A DNA stretch of 64,000 bases. It comes from Sva-07 sp963752815 (lineage in GTDB: Bacteria > Actinomycetota > Acidimicrobiia > Acidimicrobiales > Ilumatobacteraceae). The notes under the pieces were generated by a model. That model was not told the DNA's origin. It searched no databases and was given only the letters and a program-made list of their open reading frames with translations. How positions within the stretch are numbered: position 1 is the stretch's first letter; each line of letters starts with the position of its first letter. Shown piece after piece: positions 10,605-19,971 of the stretch. A program made the translations under genes and the position numbers. The stretch is from the NCBI GenBank assembly GCA_963752815.1, contig CAVVZI010000015.1, positions 930,001 to 994,000 on the forward strand. The letters are read 5' to 3'.

Positions 10605-10705
10605 TAACCCCGGCGGAAGCCCGGGATAACGCGTGAGCGGTCGCCGGCTGAGCAGGCGTGGTTTGTTGACAGTTCCGTTCGTTGAGGAGAACACCGCTGC
10701 GGCAG

Positions 10706-11273
10706 ATGGCGCGCGGCGAGCTGATCGGCGACGATGTGAAAGTGACTCCGCAGCAGGATCTAATCGTTCGACTGGTTTGCGTCGTACCGGACGATCATTG
10801 GGTCAGCTTCGGCGATCTCGCGGATGCGATGAAGGCGCTCGGTCACGGGTGCACGGCGCGCAACGTGTCGAATGCGCTCCACAGCTACACCGATCGATAC
10901 CGCGACGGCTCCATCGGGGAACCCGAATGGAGACGGATCAACATCTGGGGCAAGGTCCGCAACGCTGAAGGATTCGTCGTGTGGGCTGAACAGGGCACGG
11001 ATCGGCCACGCGGTTGCGCATCGTCCACGACGCGAGCAACCCTTCGAATGTCGCGTGGCTCGAGGCCGGTGGACGCGTCTCGTCGACGGGCGCTGCCGCG
11101 CCGTCGCGGCGGTGGCCGATCGGTTCAATGGTCCGCTTGGGTCGACTGTCGGTCGACTCGTCGGGGGCTCCGCACGTGCTTACAGGGTGAGTCGAGACCG
11201 ATTCGTCGGTCTGGCCCAGGAACCGGACGCGCGGAGGCGGCTTTGCGATCCCGCCTCGATGCACATTCTCTGA
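10706..11273 (+). CDS. Hypothetical protein, probably frameshifted
   Basis: From the ATG at 10706 the first 95 or so residues look real: a DNA-binding-like helical region containing WVSFGDLADAMKAL, TARNVSNALHSY and EWRRINIWGKVRNAEGFVVW. After about 10990-11015 the coding character moves to the next frame and runs to a TGA at 11271. That segment (RWTRLVDGRCRAVAAVADRF, RAYRVSRDRFVGLAQ) has the codon bias of a real gene. One extra base would explain it. The VSFGDLA piece recalls winged-helix parts of alkyltransferase-like proteins, but that is only a resemblance. Confidence 0.4.
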
Positions 11274-11384
11274 ACGCCCCTCGTGCCATTCGTGCCGCCG
11301 CGTTCGCATCTGAGCGCGGGGCTGCCGACGCCGTGCTCTGGTCGCCCCGACCGCTGGATCGTCGGCACCGAAGGCTTTCCACGG

Positions 11385-11816
11385 TCAAGCGATTAGGTCG
11401 ACAACGAAGTCGACGAGTTCGACATGCGGCAGATTCGCAATCTCCTCGAGATCGAACCATCGAACACCATCGGTGGTGCCCAGGTCGAAAGTCGTCCGAA
11501 GCTCACCACGCACGTCGACGGCATCGAACACGATCCCGACCATGTGTCCAGCCTCACCCGCGGCGGACTCCTCCTTCGTGAACCAACGCGAGAAGACTCC
11601 AATCACGGAGCCCAGCGTCGCGCTGAGTCCAGTCTCCTCGTCGAGCTCTCGGTGAGCGGCCGCTTCCGCAGACTCGCCCCAGTCCATACCGCCACCCGGC
11701 ATTGTCCACATCCCGCTGTCGGGATGACCCGGCGAGACGAAGCGCGTCAGCAACAGCCGCTCCGCCTCATCACGACACACGACGTACGCCGCCGCCCTTC
11801 GCCACGCAACATCCAC
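11385..11816 (-). CDS. Nudix hydrolase
   Basis: This 143-residue protein has a complete Nudix box around residues 41-63 (G-x5-E-x7-REL-x-EE-x-GL: GGMDWGESAEAAAHRELDEE followed by TGL). The REL and EE residues coordinate Mg2+ for hydrolysis of a nucleoside diphosphate linked to another group. The GTG at 11816 is the likely start, with an ATG two codons in frame offset not available. The specific substrate cannot be told. It stands alone, with a 111-bp gap to the convergent gene ending at 11273. Confidence 0.88.
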   Translation of the reverse strand: MDVAWRRAAAYVVCRDEAERLLLTRFVSPGHPDSGMWTMPGGGMDWGESAEAAAHRELDEETGLSATLGSVIGVFSRWFTKEESAAGEAGHMVGIVFDAVDVRGELRTTFDLGTTDGVRWFDLEEIANLPHVELVDFVVDLIA

Positions 11817-12038
11817 CGCATCAGGATGCCATCCGCGAGGCGATCAAGAGTGTCCTCGACCGCCGGCTGAGCGACGGAAATTATGACCGGATCTACTGCC
11901 CGCGTCGGCACAAGCAAGGCTTCTCGATCTCAAGGGACGACCGAGCGGGTAGCGCCGACCTGGATCGAGGTAGATCTGCACAACTGCGTAGCTCAGCTCA
12001 GCAAAATCGGGTGGGCGAACCTCACTAGCGTTGGTGGT

Positions 12039-12404
12039 ATGTCGTGGATCGAGCGTGCGATCGAGGAGCGCCTGGCTCGTGCAGCCGCGAACGGCGAGCT
12101 GCAGGTGCCGGAGCTCCACGGCAAACCGCTCACCGACCTCGACAAGCCACGCAACTCGGGATGGTGGGCAGACCAGTTCGTCGCCCGCGAGCGGAGCCAC
12201 GATCGGCGCAAGGACGCCGAGGCCGCCGCAGCGACTGCCCGTGCCGGCTTCTGGCGGTGCGAAGACACCGAGGCGGTGCGTCGAGCGGTCGCTCACGCCA
12301 ACGACGCGATCGCGACAGCGAACGTCAACCTGATCGAATCGGATCAACTTCCCCGCTTCGACCCTGAGGACATCGTCGATCGTTGGCGCAAACTCCGACG
12401 CTGA
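12039..12404 (+). CDS. DUF1992 (DnaJ-homologue subfamily C member 28-like) protein
   Basis: This is a 121-residue protein from the ATG at 12039. It matches the DUF1992 pattern: IERAIEERLARAAANGE near the start, then GKPLTDLDKP, and a C-terminal helix pair containing ANVNLIESDQLPRFDPEDIVDRW. The family is widespread and its role is poorly understood; eukaryotic relatives occur with J domains, which are absent here. It is a single gene with no clear operon partners. Confidence 0.8.
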   Translation: MSWIERAIEERLARAAANGELQVPELHGKPLTDLDKPRNSGWWADQFVARERSHDRRKDAEAAAATARAGFWRCEDTEAVRRAVAHANDAIATANVNLIESDQLPRFDPEDIVDRWRKLRR

Positions 12405-12596
12405 TCGGTACCGCCGAGAACGCAGGGCCGGGCGGGCCGCTCGGGGCAGGTCGTCAGCGGTAGGAGTACGGGAGGTCGCAGAGCAGGTCGATCCACTCCT
12501 CACGGTCGGGGCGTCGTCTCGGATGTGCCGGCGGGGGCACCACATAACGCCTCGATAGCCCGCCCGATACCGGGGACGAGCCCCGCACAGTTCGAA

Positions 12597-12660
12597 GCCC
12601 AAGCACCGCACTCGGAATCGCGCGACCGTGCTGATGATCGGCCAGTCGAGAGGTGCGCGG
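12597..12660 (+). repeat. R1 dispersed intergenic repeat, copy b
   Basis: This copy lies in the 344-bp gap 12405-12748, which holds no convincing gene. GCCCAAGCACCGCACTCGG is identical to copy a at 4341, and TCGAGAGGT matches copies a and c. Confidence 0.6.
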
Positions 12661-12748
12661 ATCCGCCCTTCAGCGCTCCGGGGCCGCTCGGAAGTGGACC
12701 CGACATGAACTTGCTCGGTTGATTCGCCGCACCGATAGGTTCGGCGCC

Positions 12749-13339
12749 GTGTCGGTGTCTCGTCGTTGGTTGGCCGTTCCACTCCTCGCGTTCGTCATGA
12801 CCGGCGTGTCCGCCTGTTCGTCCGACGGTGAAAGTGCCGAGGACTACGTGGCGCCGCTCGCCGACACTCCGGGGGTCGACGCGCTCGCTGCCGACGGCTC
12901 GGTGGTGCCCTTCGGTGAGTGGGGCGTGGTCCGATACGAGAACGACGGCTCCACGATCTTGGCGATCAAGCTCGTCGGCGTGGTCGCGGGCGAGCCGGGC
13001 GACCTCGGCGATGTGACGGTGTTCGGCGTCGACGACCTCGACTCGATGACCCCGTATCACGTGGCATACGTGTGGGCTCCGCTCTCCGGCGATCCGACAG
13101 ACACACCGACGCAGAACCTCGTCGCGTACGGGTCGGACGACCCGGTGACGCTTGCGCTACCGCCGTCGGAGGAACGATGTGATCCGCCGGAGGCGATCGA
13201 GTATCCCCCGGTGCTCGGCTACGAGCAGCGTGGGTGCGCAACCTCGGCATCGGCGGGCGAACAACCGGTCGCGCTGGTGTTCCGAGGCCCGGAGGGCAGC
13301 AGCGAGGGCGTGTCGTTCGAGTTGCCCCCGGTCGATTGA
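12749..13339 (+). CDS. Putative lipoprotein
   Basis: This is a 196-residue exported protein starting at GTG 12749 with VSVSRRW. A hydrophobic stretch and the lipobox GVSAC follow, with the lipidated Cys near residue 21. The mature part is acidic and has a possible pair of cysteines (ERCDPP and QRGCAT). I do not recognise a domain. The upstream extension of the frame runs into repeat R1 and is probably not translated. Confidence 0.65.
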   Translation: MSVSRRWLAVPLLAFVMTGVSACSSDGESAEDYVAPLADTPGVDALAADGSVVPFGEWGVVRYENDGSTILAIKLVGVVAGEPGDLGDVTVFGVDDLDSMTPYHVAYVWAPLSGDPTDTPTQNLVAYGSDDPVTLALPPSEERCDPPEAIEYPPVLGYEQRGCATSASAGEQPVALVFRGPEGSSEGVSFELPPVD

Positions 13340-13515
13340 GCGATCGCTCTTCTGAAGCGCCGGCGGGGTGCCGGTCACGGAACGACCGATGCGGTCGAGT
13401 TACCAAACCATGCGCGACCCACACGAGATGACCGCCCGGACTTTCAGATGGAAGGTCCCATCTGCAACTCGAAGAGAGGCCGATCCTTGTTGGGAACTGC
13501 TGCAAGGCTGCGGGC

Positions 13516-14631
13516 ATGAACACGGCAACGGAGGCATCGGTCACTTGGGCGCAAGCGCTGGCCTGGCGGCTGGAGCGACAGTGGCTCGACCCTGTTGGGT
13601 CCGAGCCGGTCGCCGGCGTCGTACGTCGACTCGGTGCAGTGCTTTCGATGGACGAGCCGCTTGCCGAGCTCGCCGTCGGAACCCGCCGTTCGAGTTCACG
13701 TCCCGGTGAGCTCGCGGTGGCTCTGGCCGACGGAGATGTGATCAACGTCTTCGCCTTTCGGGGCGCGATGCATTACCTCTCACCCGAGGACGGCGGCATC
13801 TACCTTGCCCTGCGATCTGCCGGACGGCAGTGGGAGTTGCCGAGTTGGGTCGAGCACTACGGGCTCGCCCCGTCGGACTGGCCTGACTTCCGGGCCGCAG
13901 TACGCGCGGCGCTCAGCGAGAGACCGTTGACCGTCGCCGAACTCGGACAGACACTCGCAGGGCAGAGGAGCTTTCGGCACTTGCGGCCTGTCTTCGACGC
14001 AGGCGCTGGCACCTTGATCAAGCCGCTGACCTGGCAGGGCGACATCAGCTTCGGGCCGCGTCGAGATGGACTGCACACCGTCCAGCGCCTCGACACCAAC
14101 CCGAAGTGGTCCGGCATCCCCGACCTCGACGACGCCGGTCCGCGTGCGATCGTCGCGTATTTCCGCACATACGGGCCAGCAACGCTCGACCATCTTCACT
14201 ACTGGCTCGGCGACGGCCTGAGCGCCGGCCGGAAACGGATCAACACCTGGTTCGCCATGCTCGATGACAGGCTGGCATCGGTCGATGTCGAAGGCACCAC
14301 CACGTACATCGCACGCGAAGACGTCGACGCCCTCGAGGCTGCGATTCCGTCGGACGCCGTGCGATTCCTTCCAGGCCACGACCAGTGGGTGATCGGCGCC
14401 GGCACCAAAGATGTGCACGTCACCCCGATGTCCCGCCGAGACCACGTGACCCGCAAAGCCAACCCCGTCATCGTCGGCGGAGTCGTGAAAGGTGTCTGGT
14501 CGCGAAAGGGCAACGACGTCGCAGTGACCTGGCTCGACGAGCAACGCCGACCCGACGTCGCGATCAACCAGGAAGCCGGACGACTGGCCGACGTCCTCGG
14601 CCGTGATCTGCAGCTGCGTTACACCACCTAG
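13516..14631 (+). CDS. Winged-helix DNA-binding protein, AlkZ/YcaQ-like DNA glycosylase family
   Basis: This is 371 residues from the ATG at 13516. It fits the HTH_42 (AlkZ/YcaQ) family, whose characterised members are DNA glycosylases acting on alkylated bases or interstrand crosslinks. Features seen are an N-terminal LAWRLERQWLD helix carrying a conserved-type glutamine, VFAFRGAMHYL, successive winged-helix modules (AIVAYFRTYGPATLDHLHYWLG) and the C-terminal DVAVTWLDEQRR beta region. The substrate is not known. Its 3' end overlaps the remnant on the other strand by 68 bp. Confidence 0.78.
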   Translation: MNTATEASVTWAQALAWRLERQWLDPVGSEPVAGVVRRLGAVLSMDEPLAELAVGTRRSSSRPGELAVALADGDVINVFAFRGAMHYLSPEDGGIYLALRSAGRQWELPSWVEHYGLAPSDWPDFRAAVRAALSERPLTVAELGQTLAGQRSFRHLRPVFDAGAGTLIKPLTWQGDISFGPRRDGLHTVQRLDTNPKWSGIPDLDDAGPRAIVAYFRTYGPATLDHLHYWLGDGLSAGRKRINTWFAMLDDRLASVDVEGTTTYIAREDVDALEAAIPSDAVRFLPGHDQWVIGAGTKDVHVTPMSRRDHVTRKANPVIVGGVVKGVWSRKGNDVAVTWLDEQRRPDVAINQEAGRLADVLGRDLQLRYTT

Positions 14632-14881
14632 CGTTCCCAGAGACGGCGGAACTGTTGTCGTCGAATCCTCGGTCGTCCACAACGAGACCCGGACCCGTTC
14701 GCAGCAAGTAGACGACCCAGGCGATGCCGAACCAGCCGAAAGTCAGCACGCCTACCGCGCCGACCATGAGCGTGAGCGCAGATCCCTCAGCGATGATCGT
14801 CAGGGACGCCAGGACGAACACGGCGCATCCGAGAACGGACGCCAGGCCCTTCGCTCGACTGCGCTCGATCACCGCGGACAT
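14564..14881 (-). pseudogene. 3'-truncated STM3941-like membrane protein
   Basis: The 105-residue frame begins like a small membrane protein: basic IERSRAKG, two transmembrane helices, then the GPGLVVDDRGFDDNSSAVS strand. In related proteins an extracytoplasmic or cytoplasmic beta domain follows that strand. Here the similarity stops and the last 20 or so residues lie antisense to the end of the AlkZ-like gene. I infer a gene cut off at a recombination junction. It could also be a short functional protein. Confidence 0.5.
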
Positions 14882-14946
14882 GGCCGTCGTTGCCCAGACA
14901 CGAACAACCCCAAACGCGCAACAGCAGTGCTACTCAAGGGCGTGTC

Positions 14947-15672
14947 TCAAATCACGAGCCACGCCAAGGCGGCGACCAAAGCCAGCACGACCACGCGCTC
15001 AGCAACGTCACGAACAAGGAGGTGCTCGGCGGCCACTGGGCCGTCCAGCATTCGAGGCGCTGGCGGATCGATGGTCAGCGCCCGCGGCGCGTCGGGTCGG
15101 TCGCGACGGATCAGCATCCACAAGTACAGCCGGCCCAGGAATGCACGGCGATGCACGACGCCGATCCCTCGGTCCGCCGCGACCCATCGCGGCTTGGACC
15201 ATGAATGCGGCCCGGTGTCAACCCACGCCTCATGGACCACGACCGCGCCCGCCAAGCTCTTGAGGTCGTCCAGTTCGTCATCGCAGCGATACACACGATC
15301 AGGCATGGGCAGTTGCTGACCGGCGATGGGCCGCACGGCCCAAATACCGAGCAGCGGTCTGAAGGCCTTGGGATTGACGTCATGCAACAGGACGACGAAC
15401 GCACGGTTCGGTCGCGTCGCCGCCTGTCTGAAGTCACGCGCCGCAGCAACAATCCCCCAACGCAGCCGAATCGACCACAGCAGGAGCGCCACTCCGCATA
15501 TGACCACGACCATCACCTTCAAGAGATCCCGCGCGGCCAGCGCAAACACAGCGGCCACGATCGCGGTAGCCAGCACCCAGCTCAGCATCCGCCCCGTCTC
15601 GTGACGTGCCGCCTGCTGCAGCGCAGAACCTAGATCGAGCCGGTCTCGCGGTGACTTCTGCAGTTCGTCCAT
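14947..15672 (-). CDS. Hypothetical membrane protein
   Basis: This is a 241-residue protein from the ATG at 15672. Two transmembrane helices lie near residues 28-65 (MLSWVLATAIVAAVFALAA, VMVVVICGVALLLW). A soluble region of about 130 residues follows (AFVVLLHDVNPKAFRPLL, ADRGIGVVHRRAFLGRLYLW), and a C-terminal hydrophobic helix (VVVLALVAALAWLVI) ends the protein. No family is recognised. It lies just downstream of another small membrane-protein gene on the same strand, 77 bp away. Confidence 0.6.
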   Translation of the reverse strand: MDELQKSPRDRLDLGSALQQAARHETGRMLSWVLATAIVAAVFALAARDLLKVMVVVICGVALLLWSIRLRWGIVAAARDFRQAATRPNRAFVVLLHDVNPKAFRPLLGIWAVRPIAGQQLPMPDRVYRCDDELDDLKSLAGAVVVHEAWVDTGPHSWSKPRWVAADRGIGVVHRRAFLGRLYLWMLIRRDRPDAPRALTIDPPAPRMLDGPVAAEHLLVRDVAERVVVLALVAALAWLVI

Positions 15673-15749
15673 CGCGACTCCAACAGTGCTCTTGGCCTCC
15701 TCACACCCGGCGCTCCAGCGCGGCCGACCGTGCTCGCGTCCAACGAGGC

Positions 15750-15986
15750 TCAAGCAAGGACCATGAACAGGACACCGAAGACGATCAGCGCGACGCCAAT
15801 GCCGACGCGCATCCAGCCGTGTACAGCGGCGACGCCACCGGCATGCTCGCTTGTGCCGCCCGCCGCCCTGGTTGCGAGTCGTCGCGCGCCTGTGTCGCTG
15901 GACAGCCGCCTCGAGACATTGCCACGACCTGCGACAACGAAGCCGATTCCGATGACGATCGCTATGACTCCAACGATGATGTTCAT
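15750..15986 (-). CDS. Small two-helix membrane protein
   Basis: This is a 78-residue protein with an N-terminal transmembrane helix (IIVGVIAIVIGIGFVVAG), a short polar linker of about 30 residues, and a second helix (VGIGVALIVFGVLFMVLA) at the C-terminus. No motif points to a function. It is probably cotranscribed with the membrane protein downstream at 15672. Confidence 0.55.
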   Translation of the reverse strand: MNIIVGVIAIVIGIGFVVAGRGNVSRRLSSDTGARRLATRAAGGTSEHAGGVAAVHGWMRVGIGVALIVFGVLFMVLA

Positions 15987-16171
15987 CGCTTTGTCCTCCT
16001 CGCTTCGAACGTCGCACTGCGCTGGCCGAATCGGTACCCCACATCCGAGCCGGCAAACCGAAAGGCGACAGCCCGTCCTGTACGCGCACCGGACGCAAAA
16101 CGGCTTGAAGTCACAACCGTGACCGGGGCGCGTCGACGCCAGTGGGCGTCAGCAGCGGGTAGTCAGTGCTT

Positions 16172-19100
16172 TCACCTCGTCGGCCCGTTCACGCCAGCGA
16201 GCATCGCTGTCGCGTGGCGATCGACCGATGCCAGACCGTATTGCGCGGCGAGGGCCAGCGCGGCCCGAAGCTGAGTCTCGCCGAGTTGCGTCTCCGGGTC
16301 GGGGCGCGTGAGGAGCGAGGTCCCCCAGCCGAGGTGCGAGCGCGCCAGGAGCAACGGCGCGGGCAGCCGCTCGTGTGCCGCGACCGACTCGGCGAACGAC
16401 CGGTCGGCGTCGGCGAAACGCCCCAGCCTGTGTTCGAGGAGCCCGAGGTAGCGGGCGACGGAACCGAACCAGTTCGTGGCGTTGTCGACGAACTGATCGC
16501 GGTGCGGCGACAACGCCGTGTACAGCTGTGCGCAGAGCGGGCGATCAGCGATCGCCGCCGCTTGTTCAGCGAGGAGCGCGATCGTGATCAGCCAATTGAG
16601 CTCGTCGCCGATCTGCTGCCATCGCGATCCGAGGTCGGCGACGATGACTGCGACTTCGTCGAGTCGGTCGCCTTCGAGATGGATCAGCCCGAGCGCCGCC
16701 TTCAGGACCGGCAGTCCTGGTGACGACTCGACGGCCATGGCGATGGTGTCGACCAGCTCGTCCAAACGCCCCTGGTGGTAGCGGATGCTCGCCAGCTGGC
16801 TGACGTAGAACGTGAACGCATCCGGCTCCCCGGCGACGACCGCCGAGTCGAACGCCTGCGTCACGAACTCCTCGCCGGCAAGCAGATCACCCGCGACGAT
16901 CGTGCGGAGCGCCTGGCGGATGTGCAGATACGACGCCTGCGTCGGCGTGTTCTCGGCGATCGCACACTGCGCGTCGAGCATTACGTCGGCCAGCGCGAGG
17001 TCGCCGGTCTCCATGGCCGCCTGGAACGAGCACCACGACGCGACGTACCGCAGTTCGTCCCGACCGAGCTGATCCGCGAGCAGCACAAGGCGCTCTGCGA
17101 GCTCGGTCCGCTCGTCGAGCGTGTGCGCGGTCCACAGCGTCCCGTACCGCATCCCGAGCACGTGGAACAGGTGGTCACCTTCGTCAAGGGTGCTGGCGAT
17201 CTCGACGGCCTGATCAGAGAGATGCAGCCGGTCGGCGAACGTCGTCTCGAACGTCAGCTCGACGCTCAGGTTCGACAGCAACCGAGCGCGGACGGCCGTC
17301 GGGCCGGTCTCGACCTCGAGGGCATCGTGGATGAGCCCCAGCCGGGCATGGTCGGTGGCGCCTGCCGAGCTGAAGAAGCCACGGGTGTTCGTCGCTGCGG
17401 CGAGCACCAGCAGATCGTCGAATCGATGCGTCCGTGCGAGGTCGGCAGCCTGCAGGAGGGCGACGCGGAAACCTTCGAGTCGTGCCCGCCGCAACGCATC
17501 GCCGAGTTCGAGCAGCAGTTCACAGCGCACTCGTGGGTTGTCAGGGACACCTGGTTGGTCGAGCACCGCGAGTGCCCGTCGGTATTGCATCGCCGCCGCC
17601 GCCTCTGCGGTCTGTCGCGCGGCGAGCGCCGCGGCGCGGCGGTACCAGCCGATGGCCGCCAACGCGTCGGCAACCGACCCGGTCTTGGCCAGGTGCCCAC
17701 CGAGTTGCTCGGCGACGTCGTCGACATTGTCGCCCGCCGACGCCTCGAGGGCGGCCGCCGCGGCACCGTGCAACAACGCTCGATGCGCGGCGCCCAAGTC
17801 GTCGTAGACCGCCGTCCGCACCAGTGCGTGCGGGAACTGGAGGTGCATCGGCGGGTCGTCGAGTTCACGCAACACGCCGGCGGAGACGGCCTCTCGCGCC
17901 GCATTCGCAACGTCGAGCGGGGACCAGTCCAATGCGCCCCGCAGCTGGTCCAACGACACCACGCGTCCGAACACCGACGCCACCTGGATCATCGTTTGCG
18001 TCACCAGCGAGAGCCGATCGACCCGTGCGGTCACGACGTCGTACACCGCATCCGGAATCGACGACAGGGCCGACTCCGCACTCGCGGTTCCGTCGAGGGC
18101 CAGCAGGATCTCGGCGGCAAAGAACGCGTTGCCTCCGGTCCGCTCGCGAAGATCTTCCGCCATGTCGACCGACGCGGCATGTCCGGCCGCCGTCAGCAAC
18201 ACCCTGATCTCGTCGACCCCGAGTCCGCGCAGCGCGATCCGATCGACGTTGCCGAGCCGCCGCGACGCAGAGATCAGTTGGGTCAGATCGACGTCCCCGT
18301 CGGGCTCCGTGTCCCGATAGGTGACGGCGAGCATCACCTCGCTGTTGGCGATCGCGTCGATGACGTGACGGACCAGTTGACCCGTTCCCCGATCTGCCCA
18401 GTGAAGGTCGTCGATGACGAGTACCACCGGCCGGTACTGGGCTGCGGTGCGGAGCCAGCCGGCCACGGCATCGAACAAGCGGTACCGCAGCACGTCGGGA
18501 TCACCCGGCAGCGGATCGGGGAGGTCGGGTCGTGCGAGCACGAGCTCGGGGAGCACGTGACGCAGGTCGGACGCCCCGGGCCCGAGCTCGACGGCGGCGT
18601 TCGGCACCAGCCGGAGGTAACCGGCCAATGCTTCGGCGAACGGCTGGTACGGCCGTCCCATGCCGTCGTCGCACCGGCCATGGAGCACGATCGCACCTTC
18701 GTTGGCCGCTCGTCGGGCGACCTCGCGGACGAGACGGGACTTCCCGATGCCCGGCTCTCCGCCTACGAGCACCGCTCGCCCTCGACCGCTCCGCGCCGAC
18801 TCCACGTTCGACTCGAGTAACCGCAACTCCTCGCGTCGGCCGGCGAACGCGAGGTCCTCGTGGCGCTGTAGTGACTCGGCGAGGACTCCGCCAGCGATCC
18901 CCGCCGCGGTCCAGGGAATCTCGAACACCTCGATCGGCGAATCGAACCCCTTCGCTACCACAGGTGCGTGCTCGACGAACGTGGCGGAGGTGCGACTCCC
19001 CACGAGCAGCTTCACGAGCGTCGTGCACAACGTCCCGCCAGGCCGCGCCGCCGCCTCGAGCCGGGCCGCCTCGACGACGGGTGCTCCGAAAGCGTCGCCC

Positions 19101-19429
19101 GACTCGAGGCTCACGTCCCCCACCGACAACCCGATGCGCATCACCGGCTTGTGGTCACCCCGGGCCTTGATCAGGTCGACCTCGGTGTGGAGCAGCACCG
19201 AGGCATCGATGGCGTCGGCGGCGCTCTCGAACACGGCCAGCGCGCCATCACCCGTGCGTTTGAGCACGGTGCCGCCGCTGCGGACCACGGCGTTGTCGAT
19301 CGCGCTCTCGATCTCGCGGCGGAGTCCATCGAAGTGCTCGTCGCCGAGTGCGTTCGACATCGCCGTGGAACCGACCTGGTCCGTGTACAGGACCGCCAGC
19401 ATCCGTCTCGACGTCTCGTTGCGGCCCAC
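16172..19429 (-). CDS. Adenylate cyclase-domain / AAA ATPase regulator
   Basis: This intact 1085-residue protein has a class III nucleotide cyclase domain at about residues 10-170 (AVLYTDQVGST with a metal aspartate, RTGDGALAVF, FGAPVVEAARLEAA). An AAA-type ATPase follows (GEPGIGKSRLV near 229, Walker B VVLVIDDLHWAD), then a long helical repeat region. The same domain order occurs after the BTAD part of the broken gene at 41-4178. There is no obvious DNA-binding domain. A GTG at 19429 is used as start; an ATG a few codons in is also possible. It has no close neighbours on its strand. Confidence 0.85.
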   Translation of the reverse strand: MGRNETSRRMLAVLYTDQVGSTAMSNALGDEHFDGLRREIESAIDNAVVRSGGTVLKRTGDGALAVFESAADAIDASVLLHTEVDLIKARGDHKPVMRIGLSVGDVSLESGDAFGAPVVEAARLEAAARPGGTLCTTLVKLLVGSRTSATFVEHAPVVAKGFDSPIEVFEIPWTAAGIAGGVLAESLQRHEDLAFAGRREELRLLESNVESARSGRGRAVLVGGEPGIGKSRLVREVARRAANEGAIVLHGRCDDGMGRPYQPFAEALAGYLRLVPNAAVELGPGASDLRHVLPELVLARPDLPDPLPGDPDVLRYRLFDAVAGWLRTAAQYRPVVLVIDDLHWADRGTGQLVRHVIDAIANSEVMLAVTYRDTEPDGDVDLTQLISASRRLGNVDRIALRGLGVDEIRVLLTAAGHAASVDMAEDLRERTGGNAFFAAEILLALDGTASAESALSSIPDAVYDVVTARVDRLSLVTQTMIQVASVFGRVVSLDQLRGALDWSPLDVANAAREAVSAGVLRELDDPPMHLQFPHALVRTAVYDDLGAAHRALLHGAAAAALEASAGDNVDDVAEQLGGHLAKTGSVADALAAIGWYRRAAALAARQTAEAAAAMQYRRALAVLDQPGVPDNPRVRCELLLELGDALRRARLEGFRVALLQAADLARTHRFDDLLVLAAATNTRGFFSSAGATDHARLGLIHDALEVETGPTAVRARLLSNLSVELTFETTFADRLHLSDQAVEIASTLDEGDHLFHVLGMRYGTLWTAHTLDERTELAERLVLLADQLGRDELRYVASWCSFQAAMETGDLALADVMLDAQCAIAENTPTQASYLHIRQALRTIVAGDLLAGEEFVTQAFDSAVVAGEPDAFTFYVSQLASIRYHQGRLDELVDTIAMAVESSPGLPVLKAALGLIHLEGDRLDEVAVIVADLGSRWQQIGDELNWLITIALLAEQAAAIADRPLCAQLYTALSPHRDQFVDNATNWFGSVARYLGLLEHRLGRFADADRSFAESVAAHERLPAPLLLARSHLGWGTSLLTRPDPETQLGETQLRAALALAAQYGLASVDRHATAMLAGVNGPTR

Positions 19430-19561
19430 TCCGCTTCATGCTAGGCACTCGCGCTGGCGCCGTCGTCCGGAGCGATGGTCTGTGGTTACGGCGTTCCTCA
19501 GCGAGGGGCGGGCGCGTTTCGCGGTCCCCCGACCTGTCGGCGGGAGCTACCGTCGCCGCCC

Positions 19562-19843
19562 ATGGACTTGGCCGCGCTGCAGGACGTGATCGAGCGGACG
19601 TACGGCGATCGTGACCGGGCCCGTGGTGTGTCGGCGACGGTCGCGTGGCTGACGGAAGAGATCGGTGAGCTGGCGCAGGCGGTCCGCAAGGGGTCGTACG
19701 AGCAGCAGGTGCACGAGTTCGGCGACGTGATCGCGTGGGTGGCGACGCTCGCCAATCAACAGGGTGTCGACCTCGACGAGGCCGTCGCCCGCTACGCCCA
19801 CGGCTGCCCCAAGTGCCAATCGTCCCCCTGCACCTGCCCCTGA
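19562..19843 (+). CDS. MazG-like nucleotide pyrophosphohydrolase
   Basis: This is a 93-residue protein with the MazG core: TVAWLTEEIGELAQAVRKG (the EExGE metal-binding helix) and EFGDVIAWVATLAN (the ExxD helix). These proteins hydrolyse NTPs or dNTPs to monophosphates. The C-terminal tail GCPKCQSSPCTC is cysteine-rich and could bind zinc. The start is the ATG at 19562; the longer upstream frame has no family character. It is convergent with asd. Confidence 0.8.
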   Translation: MDLAALQDVIERTYGDRDRARGVSATVAWLTEEIGELAQAVRKGSYEQQVHEFGDVIAWVATLANQQGVDLDEAVARYAHGCPKCQSSPCTCP

Positions 19844-19888
19844 CCGGTCGATGGTGTTTCGGTCGACGTCAAGACATGGTTCCGAGTT

Positions 19889-19971
19889 GGGATCAGAATT
19901 GGGGAGGACAAGGAAGCGCTGAGGGACGCTGCCTTTGGGCAGCGACCGAAGCCGCTGACGCAGTCATCGCC
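19889..19971 (+). repeat. R3 repeat, copy alpha, overlapping the asd stop
   Basis: The segment contains AAGGAAGCGCTGA, GCTGCCT..GGGCAGCGAC and GAAGCCGCTGACGCAG. The same blocks recur in the same order at 22068-22150 and, reversed, at 21949-22033. The central GCTGCC/GGGCAGC can form a hairpin. The element overlaps the TGA of asd (19964-19966), so it may serve as terminator between the convergent MazG-like and asd genes. Confidence 0.65.
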
